From: Chenopodium formosanum
Lineage: Eukaryota; Streptophyta; Magnoliopsida; Caryophyllales; Amaranthaceae
NCBI GenBank assembly: GCA_024500155.1
Contig: CM044867.1
Coordinates: forward strand, 27,601,632 to 27,665,631
Direction: 5' to 3'
DNA length: 64,000 nucleotides
In this document: in pieces, positions 11,801 to 23,875 of the stretch
How the letters are laid out: each line of letters opens with the position of its first letter
Numbering within the stretch: position 1 is the first letter of the stretch
Program-made: the position numbers and the translations under genes
The notes under the pieces: model-generated
Databases searched by the model: none
What the model was told of the DNA's origin: nothing
What the model saw: only the letters and a program-made list of their open reading frames with translations

Positions 11801-13393
11801 CAGTACAAAAAATCTACTACCACTTCAATTTTTTCACCTAAGTTCTTTGAATGTGATCATTGCTCAATTTAAAAAAGCATCTCTAACTAAAATGACAACT
11901 AGTGGTGTTATGTACGCATTCTGTTGCACCATATCACTAAACTAACTAGAATACATTACTGCTTATAATAATATCTTCAAGTATCATTGGTTTTACCTTT
12001 CATGCTAATTGAGCTGCAATTTTCAAAACACTTGAATACAAAAATGAATAACAAAGTAACACGGAGCCTGTGAATCCTGTTAAGCTAGCAAGGGCAATCA
12101 CTAAAAACAATCGCAGTACAAAAACTACTACATTCCATTATTTTTCATACAATACTCAGTCCTCTCTTCCTTACTCTTGACATAAAAAGAAACCTCTTCT
12201 TTAACCATGTGCTGCCTTACAGGAGAAATAACAGATGCTTCAAAGTAAAATAACAACTTAACAAGGTAGATTAACTACAGCTTGAAGGAATTAAAACCCT
12301 TCAAAATAAAACAAATGTAACATCTCAATATCTCATATGAAATGCCTTCGAATTTATGCCAGAAGAGTTGAACTTACACAAGCCAAAGGATTGAGACAGA
12401 TCATTGACATCAAAAGCCACCTTCTGTGCTTAGTCCATACTGCTGGACATAGGGAGTGCAAACCATTCTAAAAACAAATGCAACAAATAGGCAATTAAAA
12501 TCCATCTGGAAAACTAAAAGAAACTTGTTACAGAGAAAACCTATAATCATACATATCTAGGTAAATTGGTGGTTGAAGGGTCAATTAAACACCTTTTCTT
12601 TCTAATACAAGTTTTAGGCTGCATATGTATGAACACCCCCCCCCCCCACCCCTCTTTTTTCAAGCAGAAGGCAACTTGCACCTGTAGTCTATTAATAGTG
12701 TAAGAAATCCATAGTTGATTAGAATTAATAAAGTTGAACCATGATTTCAAAAGCTCAAAAAGACCTCAAGTCAAGGCTTTAAAAGTGGGTTAGAGAGAGA
12801 TGCATCAAAAGTTTTGCAAGAATGCTTATAAATCATTTAAGAATATATTTCATCCACTTTTAATTAATTAAACATTCTGAATCAAAGTAGGAAATAGAGA
12901 TGAACTGAAGAAATGGATCAAAATCAGGTTAAATAGCTTGTTTTGGAGCACTGAGGCACATTGCCAAACCTCATGAAGCAGAGAGATTAGGATCACCATG
13001 CGACATACAAGATTGCTTTTTGAAGTGAGCAAAGAAAACCCAATTGTGATTTATAGATTATTATGACAGGGTAGTTTCATAGAAATAATGTATTCATATT
13101 CACCTTATCAACTATGTTTTATAAGTAAGACACAGACAAAGATCAGAACGCACCTTCCTATCATAACCATACCAAAGCAAGTGTTGCTTTGATAGATGAA
13201 CTGGCAAAAGAAGTGTTGTATCACGAATAAAGAGAAGAGGTCCAAGCTGGACTAGAAACAAAGACGAATTCTGAGTTCCTGACGTAGAGCTACCACTTGA
13301 TGCCTCAAGTCTCCATAGATCACCACGTGCAACAACAGAGCTTTGAACATCGCGGGTTCTACTGTCATAAGCAGATGTCACATTTACAGTCCC
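8856..13393 (-). pseudogene. Gene X copy 1, exons 2-7 only (exon 1 deleted)
   Basis: Six exons with consensus splice sites join into one open frame: exon 2 13154-13393, exon 3 12378-12467, exon 4 11095-11244, exon 5 10865-10989, exon 6 10104-10233, exon 7 8856-8981 (TAG). They encode 286 residues, containing NGLHSLCPAVW, FMDLQFPNGQLTYVAGEG, LCPTFGGSDPGVRAELVHSV and the C-terminus FSVQLNSGIEF. Many short alternating hydrophobic strands and a C-terminal phenylalanine suggest a beta-barrel-like membrane protein. A plastid outer-envelope protein related to TGD4 is possible, but I cannot confirm the family. Exon 1, start codon and promoter (present at 49295-49858 and above) are deleted between 14236 and 14237, so this copy cannot be expressed normally. 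Confidence 0.75.
9604..9710. repeat. Short tandem repeats in gene X intron 6
   Basis: Two copies of a ~26 bp unit (TGAAAGGTCAGAAAGGGATT plus TATGCC; 9605 and 9645) are followed by four CATGT units (9688-9710). Intronic and not coding. Confidence 0.8.
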
Positions 13394-14236
13394 CTGTGTA
13401 CACAAATAATAAGATGTTTCAGAGACAAGGTCAAGAACCAAGACAGAGCAACATATCTACCTTCTACGTATCATGTGTGCTTATACGAAATCATTGTAGC
13501 ACAACTTATTTGTAAGTGTGTCAAAACTTATATAAATTGTGGCAAAACTTATATTTATTGCAGCAAAACTTATTTTGACTGAATTTATTTTCTTTAAACT
13601 TATTTGGTCTGAAATTATCAAACTTATCTTAACTAAATAAAAACATTCTTTCTAAATAAATAATAACATTTTCAACAGAATGGGGCCTAAAACAACAAAC
13701 TGGATATCTTCCTAAAGATGGTCCAGGTCCAAAACATTCACAGAAACCCAAGCTATAGGCAATGGTAAATCGACAAATTTTTATCTTGAAAGGATTGGTA
13801 GGATAATACCTGTTGTTCTTTATTTTAAATGTCGGCAAACAATTGATAAGTGTAAGAATTTGACTAATAGAAAAAGGTAAAATTATCAAGGAAAAGCAAA
13901 AACAAACTCATCACTATACCAATATAAGATATGAAAAAGCAATATAACAGCCGCATAGCCTACTACATCAAAATGCCACATGAGAAAAAAAAAATAGTGA
14001 TTTATATCACTCTGAAGTCAGAAATCTGATTCTCTACCATCTAAACCTTAAACCAATCACTTTAGAACAAAGAATTATATCAGAATGCTTGGGCAAGCAA
14101 AGCAAACATTTCGCAAAGCTGCTACACTGAGCCTATACAGGTCACCTCAAGAGCTACCTTTAGTACTGTACCCTACCCCCGAACCAGCAGAGCAATATCA
14201 TCATAAATTTGACATTAAAAACAATTTAACTACAAG
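13394..14236. other. Remnant of gene X intron 1
   Basis: It corresponds to the intron 1 part next to exon 2 in copy 2 (48337-49178). It contains clustered AAAACTTAT-like words (13440-13600). No coding signal was seen. It ends at the deletion junction that removed exon 1. Confidence 0.65.
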
Positions 14237-14490
14237 TTGTGAACTTGTGAGGTGTTTGTAGGCGAATTGATTTGTTTTTGAACAATTAAAGTATTTTTAA
14301 GATTAAGTTAAATTGGATAATGGATAAGCACGGGACTAATGTGTTGTACTAGTATTTAAATTTAGATATGTTATGAGGTGTTTTTAGGCGAATTGATGTG
14401 TTTTTGTACTGTTTTTTGTATTTTTAGGACCAAGTTAAATTGGATAATGGATAAGTACGGGATTCGTGTGTTGTAATTGGACTATTTGTT
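14237..14490. repeat. Imperfect 127 bp tandem duplication
   Basis: Two adjacent units with shared words TAGGCGAATTGAT, AAGTTAAATTGGATAATGGA and GTGTTGTA repeat at a spacing of 126-127 bp. This is far-upstream sequence of gene X, brought next to its intron 1 by the deletion. Confidence 0.75.
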
Positions 14491-15729
14491 TTAAAAATGT
14501 GGTTTTTTTTTTGATAATTTTACAAGGAGTTTTTTAAACCTATAAATTCAAATTTAGTGGAAAATTTGAACTAAAAAAAAGTAATGTCATCAAATATATA
14601 TACTTTTAAAAGAAACTAGTTGTTGGTGTGCGCGCCACGCGTGCGCACCCCCTTCCTCCCCCCCCCCCCCCAATTTTGCAAAAGGTAATTAGTGAAAAAC
14701 ATTTTTAATGTATTGTTTATGAATTTTTTAATAAGCCGATTAGCATATATCCAATTATAAATTAAACAATCAACCAATGAGTAATGTTACTCAACCATCA
14801 GCCGCAAATATTTTCCGATTTGTAGGAATTCAAGCTTTTCTTAAAAATGAAGCTCCAAGGAGTTAATTGTGGCAAAAAATTATCATTTTAATTTGAATTC
14901 CCAATTAACTATATTAGCATAATAATTTTTTTTTTTTTGACGAAAGAATGAAATTACTCATAGCTTCATACATGCAAATCACATTTGAAAAACATGGTCA
15001 GTACATTAGCTTGTATGCATTTGATTTACATTTTGCATAGACATTGAGAATGAAACTATTTTACAAAGAGAAGTTGCACAGGCTGCCCATATATACAACA
15101 TATTCAATGTAAATGCAATGCCTAAGACAGTTGGACATCAAGACCAATTCATGTGATGGCAAATTGTAATGCAAAAAATAAATTAGGGCATCAATTAATG
15201 ATATAGAAAATAGACTTATTTTCATAGTTTCCATGCTTAACTATGCCTAATTGAAGTATCCATTGACAGTTATATCTACCAAAATCTCCACTAATAGCCA
15301 AGAAACCTGTTGCCTACTCTTCTGATAAAACGGCTCGTGTCGTTATCAACTTATCATCAACCTTTGAAAAATTGAGAGAAGTTATTCTCCACCATCGAAG
15401 AGACATAATGCAAGATGAAGTACCATTCTAGAGAAAAATAACTCTACATTACATCCTCTTTCCTTGACGATGCAAGATAAAGTAGCCAAAGCAAATGCTA
15501 TGTTTACAAAAGGGCATTTCTCCCCCAAAAAATCAAACATTCGTCGGCCAGAACTGATATATTACATGGGAACTTTGAATCACTTTACGCACTGTATACA
15601 AATTAAGACAAAATGGAAGGATGCATTAATATTTCTAATCTCAGTTACCATTAGCACCTTTGATTTTAAACCAACAAAGGACTTCTTGAAGTGAATATAG
15701 AAGCAAGAAGATTAAAGGCAAAATATTCA
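14491..15729. other. Non-coding spacer with GC hairpin and C-run
   Basis: At 14625-14647 an alternating purine-pyrimidine GC stretch (GTGTGCGCGCCACGCGTGCG and following) could form a hairpin. A poly-C run of variable length between copies follows near 14660. The remainder is AT-rich with no supported gene; a 76-codon plus-strand ORF at 15464 has no recognisable features. Confidence 0.5.
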
Positions 15730-15905
15730 TTACTGCAATGAAAACTTAGTAATCGTTATACAATCATAATTCATGTAATCAGGGTTGTCACAAAGGCCAA
15801 GTTTTGAAAGAACAAAGCAATAGGACTCCAAGTCAGTTCTCCTCAGATATTTCAACAGCTTCATCCTTTTGATGCACCTTTGCTTGCAATCCTCGACGAG
15901 AGTGC
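15730..15905 (-). pseudogene. Frameshifted C-terminal exon of organellar-type ribosomal protein uS15
   Basis: In one minus-strand frame the sequence reads HSRRGLQAKVHQ, then a second frame continues as RMKLLKYLRRTDLESYCF and VLSKLGLCDNPDY to a TAA at 15732-15730. Together these match the S15/NS1 RNA-binding C-terminus (motif LL.YL..TD...Y..VL..LGL). The frames differ by one extra A in the run TCAAAAGG near 15868. A splice-acceptor-like TAAG precedes it near 15900. No upstream exons were found to 16980, so I call a pseudo-exon. uS15 binds small-subunit rRNA; nuclear copies serve plastids or mitochondria. Confidence 0.65.
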
Positions 15906-16968
15906 TTATCTTAGAGCAAAATAATAACGTAATTGTTAGCTACCAAACAATTCACATAAAGTGAAAAACATTATGTCATTTCTTTACAGTCACTGCCCTA
16001 GACATAAAATTTTCATACACGAAAGCCAAAGAATCAGACATAATGCTAAGGTATAGACCACACTCGCACACCAAACTGCTACCCTAGACATAAATTTTCA
16101 TACAAGAATTGGAGTTTGTGTACACTAAACAAACAGCATAAGAACTTTGTGGAAAATTACTGGATGAATTAGTGGCACAAGTTTTGGCTTCCATCCAAAA
16201 GGCAATAATGCCGGGCAACATTCCTTCTTGTTGCCACATAAAACCCAAATCCTAACTTTTTTTTGCCACATAAGACCATACTATTCCTTCAGCAACTCGC
16301 CATTCACCCAAATTAAATACATAAGTAAAAGACACCGAATCTAAAATTGTATGTTTATTTGATTGATCGATAGATTAATTCATACAAAAGAGAGAAATTT
16401 AGATCTCTCCTCTGTGATATCAATAGCACAATCTTCTACTTTCAGATACGAAACAAAGTTAAATGAAATTCTAATTTCTATTACACTCCAGTTTGGCAAT
16501 AATACCTTTTACCATCAACCCCAACAAAAGAAACAATAGAAATCCCAGAACTATCTTTATGCAAAGTACTCACCTAGCAAACCGATTTCATGAAACAAAA
16601 GGGCCCAAAAACGTCCGTCACATAATGCTTTTACTTAAACATCCATCAAAGGTAATAAAGTAGGAGTGACTAAGCATGATCAAGCATCAACTATGTAACA
16701 ACAACTATCCCACTAGTTTTAGAAACACATCTAAAATAAAGATCCTTTAAAAGAAATAATAAAGAGAAAATTACGAATATGACAATGGCTACAAGTTTAG
16801 CGTTCGAATATGTAGATGTTCCTATCTCCCTGCCTCCCCCTCTTTCTCTTATCTCCCATGTATCACAAGTTTGGGAAATTTTTTTCTACTTGCTTGCAAT
16901 ACTAAACTTTATAAAAAGTCTTTGTAATAATAAAGAGAAAATTACGAATATGACACTTCTTTTTACTT
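15906..16968. other. Non-coding spacer with 30 bp direct repeat
   Basis: No gene is supported. A 30 bp direct repeat (containing AAAGAGAAAATTACGAATAT) occurs at 16755-16784 and about 171 bp later at 16926-16955, just before element B begins. The sequence between holds a CT-rich stretch. Confidence 0.55.
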
Positions 16969-17901
16969 CTTTTTTTTTTTTTTTTTTTTTGAGTAACCTT
17001 CAATTAGAACACTTGCATATTGAAACAATTTTTTTCTTTTGCTCCTTTTTTTCTTTTTATCTCACATTGAAAATTTTTCAACTATGAACAACAATTTTCA
17101 TTTTTTTCCAATTAACATACAAGAACAAATAACTTATCATATCCACCCAAATTGTGCAAATTATGTGCACACTATAACTCCCTCACCTCACTAACTAGTA
17201 GCTCCCCTAAGCTACGCTTGGGACTAGTAACCAATGGGGAAAAATTAAGCTCGTAATGTGGCTAAATAAACAATAAAAGGTTAAGGAAACAACATGGGTA
17301 GCAAGAAGGGAACAAATGTATCTAATATCATCTGAAGGCTACCTAAAAGAACAAATGCCTTCGTCCTCCTCAATGTGCATAATAATGAGTCATACAAACA
17401 TTACTCAAAGTTAAAAACCAATACTCAACTTCATTGACATACCAGGAACTAACACACATTCCTCAACAATCAACTAGTCAAGCACTATATTCACAAGTAG
17501 TTGGGCAAAATTGACGCATATTAAGGTTTCAAGGCAATCAAACATACAATCATGATCAACTAATCCACAATATTTATCATCAATAACCAAGAATCGAAAC
17601 AATTCCGAAAAATTTTAATCAAGGGGCACAGGGAAGCATGATTCATAATTCATTAGAATGTATTTTTGGATTTTTTTTATTTTTTGAAAGCAATAAATCT
17701 AACCTAGGAAAAAAATAAAATCTAGACTAATAAAGAAATAAAAAAACTAGACTAAGAAAGCAATAAAACTAAACTAAGCACAACAAAGAAAATAAAAAGA
17801 GAAGGGAAAGAAAGAGTGCCTATATATGTACAAGAAATCCCCCCCAAGCTAAATCAAACAATGTTCCCATTGGCTTAAAGGGAAGTTAGTAACCCAAGTG
17901 A

Positions 17902-18542
17902 CTACCCCACATCATCAAACCCGTAACCACCACCATCCCAAGCATTGCAATGCATCACCTTAGTACAATTTTGAGCAAGAAAGGAACAAAGTGTTAGTAG
18001 GAAGAGAGGCAAAAACAAGTCAGGTTCACTATTTTGCTCATAAATTTTTTTATGCAAATGATAATTCAATGGTTCTAATTTCATTGGAAAGTAGACTTGA
18101 AGAGCTTTCCAACGATTGGTCACACGCAAAGTTTCGTTAAGAAACGCAAAAGTTATGGCGTTTTGAAGTTGGCCATATTTGCTGACGCGCTCTCGCGCCC
18201 GACCGGGCCCGTCTCCAAGGTACGATCAGGTGGTTTCTTGATACTCGTTGCACGAGATTCCTTTTTGGCCTTGATTTTCTTCGTATTTTTGCTTGATTGA
18301 GCAAATGCCACCCGATCGGGTGGGACTTTCAGTACAGGCTCGATTTTCGCAACTTGCTCATTTTTCTCCACTTGTTCATCTTCAACCCCAAGCCCTACAC
18401 AATTTAGAGCTCTTTCTATAGCATCCACTTCATCTTTCCATGTAGTAGTTTTTCCTGCGGAAGATGTAACACAAAATACCGCCTCCAAGGGATCTCTAAC
18501 GAGAGCTTGGGGCTTATTAGAAAAATTATTTATATCAACCAC
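17902..18542 (-). pseudogene. Post-protease region of element B
   Basis: An ORF at 18153-18542 contains NKPQALVRDPLEAVF and a lysine-rich stretch. The DPLEA segment resembles the linker after the protease in Athila-like polyproteins. After a stop, a second frame (17902-18129) carries RVTNRWKALQVYFP and ends GGGYGFDDVG. Between protease and this ORF the sequence encodes GDDNITFNLNNVPKSPILEE in another frame, showing that the polyprotein was once continuous and was broken by a frameshifting deletion. Confidence 0.6.
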
Positions 18543-18619
18543 ACCAACACTATAACACTTTTCCTCTAAGATGGGGCTTTTAGGGACATTATTTAGATTA
18601 AAAGTAATATTATCATCCC

Positions 18620-20753
18620 CTACACATAATGTAAGAAAATAATTGGAATTTGTAAATCTTTCTCAATATCAACAATAACAAAATCAACACGTATATAAAA
18701 TTTACCTACTCTAACAAGAACATCCTCTAAAACACCTAAAGGGTATTTAACAGAACAGTCGGCCATTTGTAGAGTAATATTGGTAGCTTTTAATTTACCC
18801 ATAATTAATTTAGAGTTCACAGATAATGGAAAAACACGTACGCTAGCACCCAAATCACATAAAGCTTTATCAATTATCACATTACCAATATGACAAGGAA
18901 TAGAAAAACTACCCAGATCTTTTAGTTTAGGTGGAGATTTATTTTGTAATATACCACTACATTCTGCAGTAAAAGCAACTGTCTTTACCTCACTAATAGA
19001 TCTTTTTCTAGTCAAAATTTCTTTTATAAATTTAGAATATGCTGGAACTTGAGTAATTAATTCTGTGAAAGGAATTGTTACCTGCAAAGTTTTGACAACC
19101 TCTAGAAACTTACCAAATTGCTTATCCAACTTACTCTTTAAATGTCTATTAGGGAATGGAATCTTGATAGCAGGACTCTGCACATCTCCGATCTTATCTT
19201 GAGTTGTACCCTGCAATTTATTATCAGAAGAGTTAGTTTTAACCTGGGGCCCTGCAGGGCTAGTAACAACAAGGCCCATCGTATTTTGAACCACTTCTCA
19301 GGGTAATTGCATTCACGTGATCTGTAGGTTGTACTGGCTGCGATGGTAGGGCTCCCTGCTGGCAAGTTTGTAGAGTAGAGGAAAGTTGCGCAATTTGATT
19401 ATCTATGATTTTATTATGTGCTAGGATCGAATCAATTTGCGCATCCCTACTCTGCATCTGCTTTTGCATATTGGCTAACATAGTTTTGATTTCTGATAGG
19501 CCAGAATCAGAAGGAGAAGTAACAACCTGTTGTGGTCTCTGATGTGGAGGTTAGTTACCTCTGCTGTGGTTGTTGTACCTGTGGTGGGGGGTTAAGCACA
19601 TCGTAATATTGTACGACATATTTTGGTTATTTTTCAACCCTGCATTGTATGTGTTAGAGTATGGACTAATTTGCTTATAGGTTTGAAAAGCATTAATCTT
19701 CTCAAGTGAACTCCTACAGTCCTGCGCCCAATGACCTGCAAGACCACAATTTTCACAGAATATTGTAGTGTTAGTACCAACAGCAGAAACATTAGCTACG
19801 GAAGATGGAATAGCAGTACTAATACTATCTAATTTCTGGAAAATAGAGGTTAACTGAGCTTGCACAAAGGATATGGAATCGACATTATGTTTCCCTTTGT
19901 CTGCAAATCCTCTAGGATTCCCATATTGGGAATTATGAATTGCAATCTCTTCAATAACTATGCCTGCTACATCCTCTTGAAGATTCATAAATCTTCCATA
20001 AGCTGCTGAGTCTAGGATTGATCTGGATGAATTTCCAAGCCCGTTGTAGAAGGCTTGGATTATCTGCCACTGTGCTAGCCCATGATGGGGATATTCTCTC
20101 TGCAAATCCTTAAATCTTTCCCAAGCTTCATATAAACTTTCATCCACTTCTTGGGAAAATTTTTGGATCGAACTCCTTAACAAAGCTGTCCTCTCTGCAG
20201 GGTAATATTTATTATAGAAATTCATAGCAAGAGAATTCCAGTCACTAATACCAAGGGCAGTCCTATTCAATCAATTATACCATAATTTAGCTTTACCACA
20301 TAAAGAATAAGGAAAAAGAATCTCCCTGATTTGGTCCTGCGTGACCCCAGCTTGTCTAATAGTGTTGCAATATTGGCAAAAATCCAGAATATAAAGATTT
20401 GGATCTTCACCCTTAGCTCCGCTGAATTGCTTCCTTTCGATTATAGTAATAAACTGGGGTCTAATATCGAATTGTACTCCCTCGAGATTTGGTGTAGGAG
20501 CTAGGTGTGGAAAATCACCCAGGGATGGCTGCGAATAATCACTGAACTTGCGGGGTGGAGGTGGTGGTGGATGCACCATCTCTGATTCTGGTTCTGAAGA
20601 AACTTCTGTGTCACTAGAATCAGATGGAGGGTCTCTAGGAATATCACTCCCGAAACCTGCCAGTATTCGCTTGTAAAAATTCTTTTGTCTATGAAAAGAG
20701 CGCTCGATCTTAGGATCGAATGGGATGTAACCTGATCTAGAACACCTGGGCAT
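18620..20753 (-). pseudogene. gag-protease of element B, with stops
   Basis: The likely start is the ATG at 20753 (MPRCSRSGYIPF), 115 bp from the PBS. It encodes a proline-rich N-terminus (PPPPPPRKFS), a Retrotrans_gag-type domain (QFSGAKGEDPN, FYNKYYPAERT), a CCHC knuckle (CENCGLAGHWAQDC) and the ALCDLGAS protease region ending at IPIIFLHYV. Lesions: TGA at 20273-20271 inside KLWYN-stop-LNRT, TAA at 19553-19551, and a TAG with frame change near 19262. The first stop is shared with copy 2 and the others are not, so decay continued after duplication. Confidence 0.8.
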
Positions 20754-20867
20754 AAACAAAGAACTAAACAACAAATATGAGAACTGTCCCAAAGAACTTA
20801 CGTTCTCTGAGACGAAGGGAAATAATCTAGACTACAAATTAATCAGAAATAAAAAATAAAAAAAAAT

Positions 20868-20889
20868 CGTTTCCCCGGCAACGGCGCTA
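20868..20889 (-). promoter_or_regulatory. Primer binding site of element B
   Basis: The minus strand reads TAGCGCCGTTGCCGGGGAAA plus CG, 5 bp inside the LTR. It closely matches the complement of a plant tRNA-Asp 3' end (TGGCGCCGTTGCCGGGGAAC), the primer usually reported for Athila-type elements. Confidence 0.75.
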
Positions 20890-20894
20890 AATTT

Positions 20895-22206
20895 TGACAG
20901 GCTAAAGTCGTATCATCTAATCAAAAGTAATTCCTAAAACCACTAATTATAATAGATAGGGAAGTAGGGTCGAATCCACAGGAAAACAATGTTCTTTTAT
21001 TCCTAATAAATTATTATAATCTAAATTATCAAGAAACGAGTATTTTTGTGAAAAATATACTACAATAATAATTACACTAAGGGAAATAAGAAATAATAAA
21101 AAGACCTAGGGTCATAGGTTCACCAATAAATAATACTCCGGGATAAACATAACAATCAATTATCAATGCTTAAATTAACCAGATTATAAAGGGCTTTCGC
21201 TACGTATTATAATCACAGAATTAACTTAGCGATATTAAATCGCATCTCTCGAATCTCGATTTAACCATTTATAAATTAACCTGCCTATTGAAACTAAGCT
21301 TTAATATCAACTCTCATTTGTCGAATCTCGAATCAATATTGCGTAACTCATACAATTAAACCTGCGCAAATCTAATTGCATAGCATTATAACAATCAATA
21401 GGAAATTAACCCAAAACATTAACAATCAATAATAATAAATCATCCCTTCATATTGTTCATGGATCCCCAAGAACCCTAGAAATAAACTACTCATGCATAA
21501 TTAAAACTAAACTAATCAAAGTAATTAAATTAAACATAATTAAAACAATAATATTAAAACTAAAACAAAACAATAATAATTAATAATAAAGCAAAATATT
21601 GAAGACTTAAACGAATGAAAACTAAAAAGAAATAAACTAATGGAAACTAAACTAAAGCATAAAAGAATGAAAACCAAGGAAATAGTTCCGTAAAACTGTA
21701 ACTAAGACAAGAGCAGTACAATAATCAGCTAACCTCCTAAGCTAAACTTAGTCCTCAAATATATATAGTTGCGTGAATTGGAATAAGGCCAATAAAAGTC
21801 GGAAACCGACATTAAGTTGAACAGCTGGAGTAAGGCCCAAGGATAAAGGCGTGTCCAGCTGTAGTACTCTTCATCCGATCGGGCCCAGTTGGTTGGAGTA
21901 AACTCGCGGCCTAGATCTTTAGCGTGAACGTGATTGGGCCTCTAACTTTAGCCCAATTCTTCTTCCTTGGTTGGTTTGTGTTAGTAACTTGGAATCTTGA
22001 ACCTCCTCACGTATGACTCTAATACCTTTGTAGTGGCTAATAACCTCGGGAATTGTCATAATTCTGCAAATTTCTGCAAAATAATACCAACTCTACAAAA
22101 AATTAGAAAACGTATATTAGTAATAAAATTAGCTCCGCAGAGCTCAAATAAGCACAATTATGAACACGAGACGGGGAATAAAAATACATATAAAATAAAC
22201 TCATCA
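20895..22206 (-). repeat. Complete 1,312 bp LTR shared by elements A and B
   Basis: On the minus strand it starts TGATGAG and ends CCTGTCA. The polypurine tract of element A (TTGGGGGAGTT) abuts its upstream edge, and the PBS of element B lies 5 bp past its downstream edge. One LTR thus serves as 3' LTR of A and 5' LTR of B. A TATATATA stretch near 21760 is a candidate promoter box, and the word GGTCGAATCCACAGG near 20970 is typical of the U5 part in this group. Confidence 0.85.
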
Positions 22207-23875
22207 AACTCCCCCAAGCTAAACCTTTGCTTGTCCCTATAAAAAGCAATGAATAAATAAATCAATATTTCACCCCAAATACATTCAAACCAATAAATAC
22301 GATTCAAGGCAATTTCGATAAATATATTAAAGTCAATCACTCAAATCCATTCAATTACCAATCTTCCCTAACAATTTTCAAGTAGAGCAAGCCACAAGAG
22401 CATATAAAATTCAAGACTAGTGCTCACACACTCAACTCTCATTTATGTGGCGAGTAAAAGATGTACTCGATTGCTCCCCAACCAACCCTTTAAATGTGAA
22501 CAATGCCCTCCCAACTCACACACTCGTGTGTTTAAAAAGACATACACTCCACCTAGTAGTCGACTCAGGAATATGTCAAATCATTCTTTGCATTGATAAA
22601 CAACTAATTTCACATTCATACAACTCTATGCACAAAGGTCGGAAGGTCTTCAAAGCTTGTAATGTAAGGCTTGGGTAAAGGGTAGGATAAAATTTGGGAA
22701 AAGTGAGAGTAAAGCCATGCTTAAGGGAGCCAAATCTTAACAAATAAAACCAAGGTCAAAAATAAATAATGACCATAAATCTCCAACTCAACTCTACAAA
22801 AATTTACCAAACAACCAATCCAATATTAACAATATTTTCAACACTTACAATAAATCACTCATACAAATATGATATTATGGAACTTGAGTGAACAAACAAA
22901 ATTTGAATTTTTTTTTTTTTTTTTTTTTCCTTTTGAACTTCTTTTTTTTTTCTTTTTTTTTTTTGAGTAACCTTCAATTAGAACACTTGCATATTGAAAC
23001 AATTTTTTTCTTTTGCTCCTTTTTTTCTTTTTATCTCACATTGAAATTTTTTCAACTATGAACAACAATTTTCATTTTTTTCCAATTAACATACAAGAAC
23101 AAATATCTTATCATATCCACCCAAATTGTGCAAATTATGTGCACACTATAACTCCCTCACCTCACTAACTAGTAGCTCCCCCAAGCTAAGCTTGGGACTA
23201 GTAACCAATGGGGAAAAATTAAGCTCGTAATGTGGCTAAATAAACAATAAAAGGTTAAGGAAACAACATGGGTAGCAAGAAGGGAACAAATGTATCTAAT
23301 ATCATCTGAAGGCTACCTAAAAGAACAAATGCCTTCGTCCTCCTCAATGTGCCTAATAATGAGTCATACAAACATTACTCAAAGTTAAAAACCAATACTC
23401 AACTTCATTGACATACCAGGAACTAACACACATTCCTCAACAATCAACTAGTCAAGCACTATATTCACAAGTAGTTGGACAAAATTGACGCATATTAAGG
23501 TTTCAAGGCAATCAAACATACAATCATGATCAACTAATCCACAATATTTATCATCAATAACCAAGAATCAAAACAATTCCGAAAAATTTTAATCAAGGGG
23601 CACAGGGAAGCATGATTCATAATTCATTGGAATGTATTTTTGGATTTTTTTATATTTTGAAAGCAATAAATCTAACCTAGGAAAAAAAATAAAATCTAGA
23701 CTAATAAAGAAATAAAAAAACTAGACTAAGAAAGCAATAAAACTAAACTAAGCACAACAAAGAAAATAAAAAGAGAAGGGAAAGAAAGAGTGCCTATATA
23801 TGTACAAGAAATCCCCCCCAAGCTAAATCAAACAATGTTCCCATTGGCTTAAAGGGAAGTTAGTAACCCAAGTGA

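Larger units (their letters stand above)
16969..20894 (-). mobile_element. Element B: gag-protease LTR element, 3' truncated
   Basis: Reading leftward from the LTR: PBS (20868-20889), gag with zinc knuckle, truncated protease, post-protease ORF, and non-coding 3' region ending in a T-run (A-run on the element strand) at about 16969-16991. In E1 and A this A-run is internal and about 700 bp of 3' region, the polypurine tract and an LTR follow. Here host sequence follows directly. There is no reverse transcriptase or integrase. The layout fits non-autonomous TR-GAG type elements of the Athila/Tat side of Ty3/gypsy. Confidence 0.75.

Noticed and set aside
15464..15694. 76-codon plus-strand ORF
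   Set aside because: No recognisable motif, and it lies just beside the antisense uS15 remnant; probably chance.
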